This document shows positions 53,700-64,000 of a stretch of 64,000 nt of DNA, piece by piece. Position 1 is the first letter of the stretch. Each line of letters starts with the position of its first letter. The notes under the pieces were generated by a model. The model ran no database searches, was not told the origin of the DNA, and was given only the letters and a program-made list of their open reading frames with translations. The position numbers were made by a program, and so were the translations under genes. Origin of the DNA: Eurosta solidaginis (lineage: Eukaryota > Arthropoda > Insecta > Diptera > Tephritidae); NCBI RefSeq assembly GCF_040869045.1, contig NC_090319.1, positions 14,898,314-14,962,313 of the forward strand, given 5' to 3'.

Positions 53700-54935
53700 G
53701 CCCTATTCTGCATTTCGACTTGGATTGGAATTTTTTCGATTTGGCAATTTTGGTATTCTGTGTTCCAATCTCTTTCGATCCAACTTCGAATCGTTCGATT
53801 TTGTGTATTCTGCATTTCGATCGTAGTTCCGCTTTTCTAAGTTGCAAATTTGTTGGCGGAAAAATATTTTGTTTTTATATTTTTTATTAATTTATAACAG
53901 AATTTTAACAAAAATTTAAGTAAAACTTGTTAAGAAAAGTAAAGGGCTTGATGAAGATTGTTTTTTATATGTTTCCAGGTCAAAAATAACATGTCGATGT
54001 CGAAGACCTTGGGCGTATTTGCCCCGCAAAAATATGTAACACACACTTAAAAGCATCCTTATTAAGTCTAAAGTTTTGTTTGAACCTAAATAAGAAAATA
54101 AGTCAATGAAATTTACCACTTTTAAGTCCAATTTCTTACAATTCGTCACTCATCTGAAATGGATTACACAAATCTCGCAAAATTGCCTTTCCATTCTCGC
54201 CTGGCCATTTTCGTATGCGTTGCTTTCCAACTCCACAAATAATGCCGCGGCTTTTGATTCCACTGAGAGCTTTTCATGGCAGAAATACACCCGGAGTGCT
54301 TGCCAAACACTGCCGAGGGGCGACCCCGCTTAGAAAAATTTTCTTCTAATTGAAAAATCTTATTTCTAAAATTTTGATGTTGCTTTGCCCGGGAGTTGAA
54401 CCCAGGGTATACGGGGTGATAGGCGGAGCACGCTACCCATCACACCACGGTGGCCGCCAGGTCCAGTTGTATGCCAAAACAAGCTGCCGGCGTAGAGGAA
54501 GGTGAAGCGAAAACGTAAACTATCCTTGCGGAAGGAATAAATAAACCTTTATAAAGTATTTTAGGCCAGTGCAATGAAATTAGCATCCTTAAAATTCAGA
54601 AAATGTCAACTATATTCGTGCAGGAATCCGTTTTAACAAAACTTGGTGGCCACGGCAGGGAATTGGCCAAAAGAACGACAAAAACACACTTACAATTATG
54701 AAAGCACTTCACTCAAAAAGATATAACACTGCGGCAATATATTCTATTGCTTTTTTTGTATAAAATGGCGTGGATAATAAAATATAAATGTTTTTAAGTG
54801 TTTTTTACAAAATTTCTTTAATTTATTTCGTTCCAATATTCCCACATTCCGTACAAACAGCTGATTTCGAAAAATCATTTGCTCTTCCTCTTCTCGCTAC
54901 GATTCCGTCGTAATGCAGAATACCCAACATAACGG
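53700..54935. mobile_element. Possible TIR element with GTATTCTGCATT ends
   Basis: CCCTATTCTGCATTTCGA (about 53702) and a second GTGTATTCTGCATTTCGATC (about 53800) face an inverted AATGCAGAATACCC (about 54925). Boundaries and target duplication cannot be fixed. A SINE lies inside. Candidate only. Confidence 0.4.
54260..54458 (-). mobile_element. tRNA-derived SINE, 3'-truncated copy
   Basis: This is the complement of the SINE at 36878: GGCGGCCACCGTGGTGTGAT head, box B on the minus strand, and a body up to the CTCTCAGTGG region. It keeps the segment AGCGGGGTCGCCCCTCGG that is missing from the copy at 36.9 kb. Confidence 0.8.
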
Positions 54936-55129
54936 GAATGTTCGCGGAAATGTTCGTGTCGTGTATTTGGCGCTTTACTTAAATTAGAATATTTGCTGTA
55001 TGCAAAATTGTACCAAAAATGACAGCGTAGTACTTCAGTACTTTCTTGAGTCAAATTGTATCAAAAAAGTACAATTGTATCGAAAAACCCAACCCTGAGT
55101 AGAACTCACATTATAAGCCTTTTTTGGTG

Positions 55130-55325
55130 TTGTTAATAAGCTCTCTATAAGCGTAGGCGCAATGGTCTGTATCTGATTTAAAATTTATGCGTTTGTCACT
55201 TGGTGTATTTGTTGTGTGTAACATTTCAAGTATGTAGCGTTTATTGCTGTTTCTCTCATGCTGCATTATTGTTACATTCTCCAATTCGGGAGAGTGTCCA
55301 GTGGTTCCACAGGAGTGTTGCCATA
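55130..55325 (-). pseudogene. Penelope-like element, C-terminal end of the protein
   Basis: The minus strand reads TGHSPELENVTIMQHERNSN then KRYILEMLHTTN, the stretch that follows the GIY-YIG endonuclease core in Penelope proteins. It ends near KKGL and a stop. It is separated from the rest of the gene by the hAT element. Confidence 0.75.
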
Positions 55326-55333
55326 CAAAAATT

Positions 55334-56803
55334 TCTTCGGGGCTAGAGTCTGGAAAAAAGGGCTAGAAAAAGCTAAATTTCTTTAAGAAAATTCAAAACC
55401 CGTTGCATTTATTTCAAATCAAACTTAAACAAATTTATAAAAAAGGTACAGTAAAATAAGCAACCAAAAAAGAAGGTACAAGAAATAATACTGTTTTTAT
55501 ATGTAGTTCATTTTATATTTTTTAATAACAAAAATACGTTTTTTTTTAATTTTCTTTTGCCATTTGGTGGTAAGGTATCGTTAAAAAGTAAGAATTATTT
55601 TTCACACTATTACAATGACGGCATGGTTATAGGTTCACCAAAAATACGACTTGCCAAATGTTGGCCGATGAAAATTAATTTAATTTTTTTCCAATTTTTA
55701 ACGTCCTACGGGTGTACGAATCACCATTAAAATACACGTGTGCGATATTCAAGATTATGTTGGGACGAGATATATTTGAAGGGTCTTAGACTTCAAAATC
55801 TTTGATTTCATCCTCAGAAGACGAATTATTTTTTTTTTGCTACACTCATAAATATTTTTTATGTTTCATTAATTTTAAGAGATCGTTGTTTACTTCAAAG
55901 TCATTACAGCATTTATTCAACAGTTTGAGACCACTTCTTATTGTCAGAAGCGAATTCAACATAACTATACTCCTTTTGTATCTGTGTTTGCTTTTAACCA
56001 AACTTATGTTTGAAAAGTTCTTGCAACTTCAGCATTATTTAGTGGCAGCGCAAAATCGACAGCTTTTAAAATTATACTGTTTTACATCAAACCAAGAATT
56101 GAATGTTCGAGAGACATTTTTCCAATTTTGGAGATAGATATTTTTCCACTGCATTTGTAATCTCGTTATTTTATCAGTGCTATATTTGTTTTTTTTTTTT
56201 TTTCATTTGTGAAATATGAAAACCTTTGTGGTTTTACAATCCTCAATGTGTTTTCAACCGGAAAGAAAGCAATTTTTCTAAGCGTTTCTATATTGTGCGG
56301 CAAGCGTTGCCTTAATTGCTCTATTAATTTAATTATGAAGTCGCGACATATATTACGTATCTTTCTTTCAATGAATTCGTCTATACATTTACTTTATTTT
56401 TTAAATCGTATATATTCTTCTTTTTAAATCGTATATAATGAAAATAAGGTACGGGTGATAAAAATTTATTATAATCTGAAGTTAAAGGGTCGAAACTCTT
56501 TGAATGTGACACTATGCTGTTGCACAAGCTGGAAGGCAAATTACAACCTCATGAGAGTTTACCGATTAAAGTTTTTGTTATCAGTTGAGTACCGACTTGC
56601 CACATCATACATAACGAAACAAATAAAATAAAATTTCGACAAACATAAAACACATTAAAATTTCACAATACGCATTGCTGAAATAGATTTTGAGCCAAAA
56701 AGGGGCAAACATTTTAAAGAGGGCCAAAAAGAGCTAGGGGCTAAACCGGAATTTTTGCAGCTAAACGCAAAAATAAGGGTTAGATATAGCTCCAAAAGCA
56801 CCA
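55334..56803 (-). mobile_element. Second hAT element (decayed) inserted in the Penelope gene
   Basis: CAAAAATT occurs at both borders (about 55326-55333 and 56804-56811), an 8-bp duplication typical of hAT. The ends are a loose inverted repeat (TTCGGGGCTAGA against the complement of AGCTCCAAAAG). On the minus strand near 56060-55850 one reads FALPLNNAEVARTFQ and, in another frame, MLNSLLTIRSGLKLLNKCCN, a hAT dimerisation-region relic. Confidence 0.6.
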
Positions 56804-57740
56804 AAAATTAACAAAAACACTGTTCTTCAGTGCAGAGTTAAAGCTATCATTAGGGTTGTCACGATTTTTAATATTTGATTTATGTCCGGAAATCCTCGTC
56901 TTCAATTGCGATTTAGTTGTCCCCACATATAATTTGTTGCATACGTGGGACCCGTCGGCATTACAATTAATTTTATATATAACGTCCGATTTATCCCATT
57001 TCTCTATTCTGCTTTTCTTATTACTAAAACTCCTCCGTTGCAACGTATTGTTGTATGTTAAAGCTAATTTAAGTCTCTCTCTGTCATATATGTTTGAAAA
57101 TTGTATTCTATTAGACAGATCAGATATAAATATGGTCGATTTATATATTTTCTTTGTATCATTAGTTGGTTTATTTGTATTTAATTTGACGAAATAATCT
57201 CTTATATAGCTCTTTATTAGATGTTTTGGAAACTCATTATTTTCTAATATGTTTTTATTGCTTTTACATTCTCCTCGTGTTAGATTTCATCACTGGTGGA
57301 GAGAATTCTTTTGACAAAATTCTTGGCCGTGTTGACTATCGTTGAGTTATAATTGATTACCCTACCCGATGCAGTGGGCTTCTTGTGCCAACCAAATGAA
57401 ATTTGGTTATTCCTTGTTATTATTAAGGTATCTAAAAATGGCAGCTGTTCGTCAGTTTCGACTTCAACAGTAAACTTGATGCTCCTATTGTATCCATTCA
57501 AAGTGTTAAGCATCTCTTCCATGGCATCCGTTTTTACAATGGCGAAAAAATCGTCCACATATTTCATTAATGAACGTAGGTTTTGATGTGAGTCTTCTTC
57601 GAATTTCTGTAACAATTCTTCCATGACAATATTCGCTATTACAGGAGATGCTGGTGACCCCATAGGCATTCCTGACCGTTGCTCATAAATTCTATTGTTG
57701 AACCTAAAATATCTATTATCTCTTATGCAGAACCCTTGTT
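56804..57740 (-). pseudogene. Penelope-like element: reverse transcriptase and GIY-YIG endonuclease
   Basis: The minus strand has MPMGSPASPVIANIVMEELL and LMKYVDDFFAIV (YVDD catalytic box), then LPFLDTLI and GWHKKPTASGR, all diagnostic of Penelope RT. After a linker with frameshift, WDKSDVIYKINCNADGS and LYVGTTKSQLKTRISGHKSN give the GIY-YIG-type nuclease (here VIYKI...LYVG). The N-terminal half of RT is missing and the C-terminal end is displaced by the hAT insertion, so it is inactive. Confidence 0.88.
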
Positions 57741-57935
57741 TGTTAAAATATAAAATTTAAAGTCAGTCGAGCGGATGCAGTCATAAGTGTAACTCAGTCC
57801 TGAAGATGACTTCAGATTGAAGTCGAAATATCGGCAATAAAAACCATTCGACATATATATATATTGTTTAAAACCATTTGCTGTCTTTTATTAAACATAT
57901 GCATATATTGGCCTATGGCTCAAACATACCTTAAA
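57733..57935. mobile_element. Penelope-like LTR at the 5' side of the RT, inverted relative to 48901-49145
   Basis: It joins the RT region through AACAAACAAGGGTTCTGC (minus strand). It contains the hammerhead-like motif and ends through CATATGCATATATTGGCC. It shows the sequence GGCCAA|TATATGC that is interrupted by the Helitron at 39651/48901. Confidence 0.75.
57800..57828 (+). ncRNA. Hammerhead-ribozyme-like core in Penelope LTR (right copy)
   Basis: CTGAAGA (57800-57806), perfect 6-bp hairpin GACTTC-AGATT-GAAGTC (57808-57824), then GAAA (57825-57828). Same core as the left copy; stems I and III are short. Confidence 0.5.
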
Positions 57936-57959
57936 TAAAGTGGAAATTTTTATAAAATT

Positions 57960-58482
57960 TCGTCAATTAAATTTAAAATTTTTTTTATTTTCGATATTTT
58001 AATAAAATACCTTTTATGTATTTTATTATTACACTATGCAAACAAATGTATCTCAAAAACATTTTCGAAAAAGCTCTCTGGATTTTTTGGAGTAGATATG
58101 CAGTGCTCTAGTCTGACAAACTAGAATTTATAGGCCTCTAAAAATTTGCATTGATTTTTGAGAAATTTTTCTCCTTAAGATATTTCAGATTTTCTTCCAT
58201 ACTCTTCCACACTATTCGGAAAAATATTGTAAAAATAATGCGAATTTTGAGATTGAACTACAAAACTGCATAATCAAAAAAATTTAGAGAACTCAAAATC
58301 AAAAATATTATTAAAAGTTTCTAAAATTTTCGAACTTTTTTCAAAACCTTTTTGTAGATTGGTTTGCAAGTTTCATTTACAAATTTCAAAAAGTTTTTGC
58401 TTGAATTAGCAAAAACGAAAAAATTACATTAATTCACGGATTTTAACTAAAAAACCCAATGCTTTTTTTCTGTTCGCTGCTG
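57960..58482. mobile_element. Tc1-like element fragment, right end
   Basis: It ends TTCTGTTCGCTGCTG before TA (58483-58484), matching the TIR at 62028. The body (AACTACAAAACTGCATA, CAAAAACGTTT-like T-rich text) parallels 62200-63050. Left end not identified. Confidence 0.55.
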
Positions 58483-59589
58483 TATATTCGTGTGCGTTTG
58501 GTAGTATGAAAGGACTTGGTAGCTGTCAAACCGAAGATTGTTCTAGATCAAAAAAAAAAAAAAAAGTCAATACTACTAAAGAAAATCCTTCGAATTCAGT
58601 CTAAGTAAAAGACGAGGAAAAAGCAAAAGAAAGCGAAGGAAGTCAAAGATAAGAAAGGTCAAATAAGAAAGAGAAGAAAAAGAAGATGAAGATATATACG
58701 TATCTGCTTATTGTGTTATGTGAAGGCTTTTAATGTATTTGAGTACCTCTTCAGTCTTTTAATTTCCTATCGCGAGGGGATTTAGGGGCATGTAAACTGG
58801 ATGGGAGAGTCTTTGCCTTCCCGAGCAACGCAATCGCAAACAAGAACCTCCAAAAATATCCTTCGCTCGTAATGATCCAGAGCCATATAAACAATTTTGC
58901 ATGGAAACGCAACAACAACGATTTGAAGCAGATAAGTCTAGAAACCGTTATATTGTCTTTAGTTTGGCAACGCTACCTTCAATAAGCCATCTTTTTCAAA
59001 AATAGATGTAGCCGCCTGTCCTTTTGACGATGTGTTAAATAAAACAGAACAGCGACATCTGCCTATCACAACTCATGTGTACGAAAATATCATGATCCCT
59101 GCCTCTTAAGTCTCCCAATGAGCCACAGCATTCCCGTGAGAATTCAGCTAGAAAACTCACTGGATAATGGCTAATGTGAACCGGCTTGTCTGTCACAGCT
59201 CACAAAAGCGCCAGATTGGTGTATCCGAAAGATTTAGCTAAATTAGGTGATATCGTAGACCACAGTGGCCCGTATGGTACCCAGTGAGAGTTTGCAAGTT
59301 CTAATTTGGTCTGCCTTTGCCCTGGGCATTCAATCCAGTATTGTTTATCTGATTTCTTTCCATGGTACTGATAGTTTTCCAAGTCTGTGCGACGGAAAGC
59401 CTCTGGTATATAGAATGCCGCTATAGCCCCCTACTTGGCTAAGTAGTTAACATGTTCATAAAATTTATGTTCCAGGAACCCATATTACCAAACCTCGATT
59501 TTAGTTCCCACAGTTAAAATAACGGGTGTCTTTACTGTAACGGCTTCAGAAAATACGCTTTTGACCTACATATATTGTAAAGGGATATG
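58483..59589. other. Unassigned DNA with purine tract
   Basis: 58545-58695 is strongly purine-rich (GAGGAAAAAGCAAAAGAAAG). The rest shows no gene. Confidence 0.5.
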
Positions 59590-60090
59590 CTGCGTAACAT
59601 TTAGAAATAAAGTTACAGTTAGGTTACAGTTATGATTATTAATCCGCAACTCCTAAACGGAGAGTAGTTTTTTCTAATGGCTTCGCACACTATAGCAGTT
59701 ATATTTATGGTAATAATTACGCTTACAATTACGGTAACAGTTAAGATGAAGCTTACTACTACGGTTATGGTTATGGTAATGGTTATGGTCGTGGTTTTGT
59801 TCGCGGTCAAGTTTATATCTATATTTAAGGTTACGTTCATCCTTATGTGTAGGATAACGATAACGATATCGGCTGACTTTTGTGATTCCCGTTCCGGCCT
59901 CAGATTCGGTTACATTTGATGTTACACTTGCGTTTTCGGCTAGAGGTTTGGCAAAAGTTAACGTTAGGTAATGATTATATTAAGCATCACGCTGAGGATT
60001 GTTATTAAGTTGACGATTACAATGTAGGCTTTACAGGTTGTTATTATTACAGTTACCGCTCACACCTACAGATGATTTTCATTTAGGACT
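59590..60090 (+). repeat. Degenerate GTTAYG hexamer-like repeat, second tract
   Basis: GGTTATGGTTATGGTAATGG and related words; same style as 35641-36560. Frames on both strands are artefacts of the repeat. Confidence 0.65.
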
Positions 60091-61009
60091 AGACAAGATT
60101 TATGTTAACAACCCGGAACACTGTCTTATATCGGTTAAGGTATACATCCCGCCAATCTTCGGAGGTTTTTGGAAGTGTTTGTCGATGTTGATGGTCCTTT
60201 GCCGGATGTAGAGCCGTTACGTTCCGGTAACAAGCGCCTTTAAGGTACTAGCCCGACCATCTAATGACCGATTTAATATGACCACATTAAACCTTCTAGG
60301 CTATGCCGCTCTCTCCCCGTCTTGCCGTCGCCAGACCCTCGCCGGTTAAATATTTGTATGGTACATTCATATTTGTAACAGGAATCGCCTCGGGTAAATG
60401 AAGTTAACAATTGCGCTGCAGAAGCTGTGAACTGCGCTTATTATCCCCTCGAATCCCAGTATCTATACGGCCTTAGTAAGATTTTGCATTTACGGAAATT
60501 GATTATTGAAATCATTGTGGATGAAACAAGTGTAATATCTTATTCGTCAACTGCCTGACAGGATGATCAAGATGGCTACTTTACATAGGCCGGTTATCTC
60601 CAGCGGGTGATAGAAAGAGATATAGAGTGAGACCACGATAGTCAATTAAAAATCAGGTGATCGGTTCTGTTTGTAGTTTTGACGTCTATGCAGAAGTTAT
60701 CAGACTTGTCTTATCCACCACGATTGGAATTCTAATTAAAAAAAAATCAAGCCTTGGGTTAATTGTTCCATTTAGTTTGCCATTTGCTATTTGAAATTCA
60801 AGGAAGCATTAATTGTTAAAGTCATTGTGAATTTTTACAAGTGGTGAATGTTTGAAACAAAAAAAAGCGTTCACAATAGTGATCATCTGTTAAAACGCTG
60901 TTCGATTACTTAAATCATTTGCTCAATAATGTTTTTCCAACATTTTTTCGGGGACCGCTATGTTGCATTTTTGACAAATTTTAAAATGTTAGTTTAACTG
61001 GCTGCTCAT
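60091..61009. other. Unassigned, less A/T-rich DNA
   Basis: 60110-60480 is less A/T-rich than its surroundings and may be a retroelement 3' end (short GTAACGGCTC and CCTTTAAGGTACTAG words are LINE-UTR-like), but I cannot support a call. Confidence 0.35.
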
Positions 61010-61417
61010 TAGACTGGGTCGATTTTTTAACCGATATCGCGCCATCGAATTTTCGATAGGATTTGGGCTCAGGAAAAAAAGTTCCACAACGCATACCCAA
61101 AAAAATAGTTCTCGAGCCTGCGAAATTTGATTTTTTTTTTTTACTTTTTGTCGACTTTGATTTTTAAGGTTTCTTCATGACCTACTCAAAAAATTTTCAC
61201 TTTATTGTAAAATTTTCGTGTATACCCTGTCCGACCCAAAAATGTCCGCTAAAAACGTTGGCGGTAAGAGTTTTTTGAAATAAAAATTTTTTTTTAATAG
61301 CTCATGAAAAAAACCTTAAAAATCAAAGTCGAAAAAAAGTAAAAAAAAAAAAAATGAATCGAAAAATCAATGGCGCGATATCGGTTAACTTTCGTCCATA
61401 CAAATGGACCCACCCTA
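61010..61417. mobile_element. hAT-type MITE (408 bp)
   Basis: Ends TAGACTGGGTC and GACCCACCCTA, with an inner inverted repeat ACCGATATCGCGCCAT. Flanked by CTGCTCAT on both sides (61002-61009, 61418-61425), a perfect 8-bp duplication. Further inverted AAAACCTT words give it fold-back character. No coding. Confidence 0.8.
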
Positions 61418-61425
61418 CTGCTCAT

Positions 61426-62027
61426 ATTTTCTAAATTAACTCGATTTTAAAAATTAATATTAATATATAATCTGATTTTCTGTAGACACATTTAAAAGAA
61501 AAGCTGGTTTGAAACACAAATGGGCAATTTATGGCACTTCTATTTATTAACTGCCCGCAAAAAACAAACCTTTCTTCCATTCTCTGGTAATTAGCGATAG
61601 CCGTTCTCCCTGTCAGCTATCATTTGACAGGTTGGTATAGCAATGGTGGAATAGAAAGATTTTTCACTTGTTTAAATTCACAATGGTTAAAGTTTAATGA
61701 ATTTATTGCTGATGTATTTTAGCAAAATATAAATAAAAAATTTTCTAAGAACATAAATAAGTATTTTGCTAGAGTAGAAAAATATGTCCGAACGTTTATA
61801 GCAGCAGTAACAGCTTTAGGTACCGTAAATAAATTTGTAATGAATTAAACCATAATGTAAATGTTGATTGTTTGTATGTCAACAAAAAAAAAAATGAATC
61901 ATAAATCTAAAACCATTCAGAAATTTTAACAATATAGAAATCGTAGTTGTAAGCAACATTATGCAGCAATATTTACGCAACAATCATAGTTACATGTAAA
62001 CATTATATAAGTCTTTGTACATAAGTA
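61426..62027. other. Unassigned
   Basis: A/T-rich, nothing recognised. Confidence 0.5.
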
Positions 62028-63060
62028 CAGCAGCGAACAGAATAATAGCATTGCGAATTTTTTTTTCAACTATGTTAAACTAAAATTTTCCTTTTTATTC
62101 TGATTTAAAAAGAAAACTTCTTTGAATTCTGCAACTGAAACTATGCAAATCAATCCCAACAACATTTTCAAAACAATTCGAAAATTTGAGAAACTTTGCG
62201 AAGATTTCAAAATAAGCAGATTTGTTCAGTCTATGTGAGGTGCTCATGGACCGGTCAGTTCAACTTCTCTGAATTTTTTTGAGTATGCAGTTTTGTAGTC
62301 CAATCAATTCAAGTCCAACAAAATACAAGCTCTGAAAATTAGTACTGATTTTTGAAATTTTTTTTTGCGAAGACCTGGAATCATCAAACGAACCTATTGT
62401 TCGAAAATACCGTTTATCACTTTTTGAGTGATTCTTATAGGAAATTTAACGCTCTTTCCAATGGAACAAACGGCAGCTTCGTATTTAAAGCAAAAAATTA
62501 CCATAAACGGGAAATTATTGGTCCATGCAATTTTTGTAATATTCTCTAGAAAGGCAACATTGCATGTGGAAGTACCTAACACCATCTGTAGGTGGTGCTG
62601 AGTACCGCCCTACGCGATAATTCAAACCGCGTTTGCCATGGAAACATATAAACACCTTTCCGCCACACGCAAATCTTTAAACGCGTTTTTCTCGAAAACT
62701 TGTTTTCGCTTATTAGGGTTTGATGATTCCATAATCCAAACGAACGGCGCATAGTTTTCTTCTTTAAATGAAAGAATATACGAAACATACTGCGGAAGAA
62801 AAAACGCTAAGCTCAATAAAAATTTAAAGTTACTTAATTTGTGCTACAAAACTGCTTACTCAAAAAAGTTCTGAGAAAATAAAAAGTACGAAATTTTCTT
62901 AAAATTTTCCCAAATTTTCGAGTTTTTTCTTAAACGTTTTGAGCTTGTTCGCACAGTTTAGTCTTTAAATTTGTGACAGTTTTGTCCATAAATGTCGAAA
63001 ATAAACAAAATTGACGAAATTTGCTAAAAATTGACACTGCTATTTTTTTGTTCGCTGCTG
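62028..63060. mobile_element. Tc1-like element (1,033 bp), decayed
   Basis: TIR CAGCAGCGAACAGAATAATA at the left and its imperfect inverse ending TTCGCTGCTG at the right, with TA on both sides (62026-62027, 63061-63062). The AATAATAGCA motif after a CAG start is usual for Tc1-like TIRs. Minus-strand frames (62788-62394) may be transposase debris but are too degraded to assign residues. Confidence 0.65.
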
Positions 63061-63062
63061 TA

Positions 63063-64000
63063 CATTTATACAAATATGTTTTTAAGTATTGTAGTATATA
63101 AAATATATAATCTGTTTACTATTTACTTGCAAATTTAAAATATATGCTTTTCGCAACAATGTTTCTTCGTTTACTAAAACTACAAAAAAGAATTTTTTAC
63201 ATTTTGTTATGCGGGTGGGGCTGATTACATACTGTTTTTCTTGTTTGTATACGAAATACTGAAAATTTTCGAATTATTTATATATTTCTGAAATATCACG
63301 CCAAAGCTTATACATTTTTTTTTAAACTTCAGGCTGAGCTGGCCGGTCAATAAACAACTCACGTAGACTGATTGTGTACACAGTGTTACCAGAATTTGAT
63401 TGACAACAGCTAAATTCGAATTAGGCACCAGGACTCACGTTATAAAATAACATGACCAATGCTAAAAGTTTTCTAGGACCTAGCTTAATTGCTGCCGCGA
63501 ACGAAGTCTCTTCAATGCTTGTATATATTCCATGACATTTCTTGGCGAAGGACTGTCTAAGATTATTGCATTATGGCCGTCCGATTATCAACTTAGGCAT
63601 GCTTGTTACGAAATTTCTGCTGCCTTCTTTCGGAAAATGATCAACGGCATGGAGAAAACTCCCCAAAACTTTCGGAGAGTGCATTTATCGATAAAAGAAG
63701 AAGAAGAAGTGCTGACACACTCGTACAACAAACGATTCGTTTTCTTCATTCGTTACTAGATGAAACCATTTCTTCACAATAAATTGTCGTCCTTGAAAAA
63801 AGCAGTTTTCAACATACTTATTCCCCCGTGATAACCATTTCTCACAGAAGGTAGCCACAGTCATCGCTCCCAAAATAAGTCCATTTTCGTTGACCCATGC
63901 CGGTTCTTACTACCTTTGAGCAATCCATTTTGCTTTATATTGGATATCTATAATTTTAAACACATTTTTCCAAAACGTATTTTATATATAGTTACATCTT
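63063..64000. other. Unassigned, with a short LINE relic
   Basis: 63425-63510 (CGTTATAAAATAAC, TTTTCTAGGACCTAG) resembles 11895-11985 of the LINE tail. The short frame at 63532-63759 has no recognisable domain. Otherwise nothing. Confidence 0.45.

Overview
The window looks like non-coding, repeat-dominated DNA of a higher fly, most likely a true fruit fly (Tephritidae). That placement is inferred from the mix of transposon families and from dipteran-like protein fragments, not proven. One host gene is recognisable: the 3' half of a membrane-dipeptidase (renal dipeptidase, DPEP family) gene on the + strand. Its five visible exons (12372-12441, 20210-20386, 23282-23366, 34537-34612, 38528-38747) join in frame into about 208 residues. 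They carry two zinc-ligand histidines and the substrate-binding Arg and Asp of the family. The 5' exons are not visible and probably lie upstream of the window. Its introns (2.9 to 11.2 kb) are packed with mobile DNA, and one also holds a broken duplicate of the 5' end of a WDR3/UTP12-type ribosome-biogenesis gene.

Layout. 1-480: fragment of a Jockey-like LINE. 720-11639: an internally deleted element with about 1.08-kb terminal inverted repeats, AG...CT ends and a 6-bp target duplication, which fits a Polinton/Maverick remnant. Its right arm is split by a 7.5-kb repeat element (3378-10866) whose centre is about 46 copies of a 131-bp unit. 11.8-12.2 kb: another LINE tail. 12.6-38.7 kb: dipeptidase exons and introns holding further copies of the 131-bp element family, a second related family with 152-bp units, two LINE copies, P-superfamily-like MITEs, a TIR element with a tRNA-like insert, a pair of GGGGGACTC MITEs, two solo LTRs, and SINEs. 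39652-48900: a non-autonomous Helitron with exact 5'-TC and CTAG-3' ends between A and T. It carries about 8.2 kb of an 89-bp tandem repeat that has no stop codon in any forward frame. 48.9-57.9 kb: Penelope-like retroelement pieces with hammerhead-ribozyme-like motifs, and serial insertions (piggyBac in a TIR element in a hAT relic; another hAT inside the Penelope reading frame). 58-64 kb: Tc1-like and hAT-like MITE copies and unassigned DNA.

The most informative signals are internal. Several insertions can be dated relative to each other because the uninterrupted sequence is still present elsewhere in the window, so boundaries can be read to the base. The long forward ORFs at 40.5-48.7 kb are a property of the 89-bp unit and I do not annotate them as genes.
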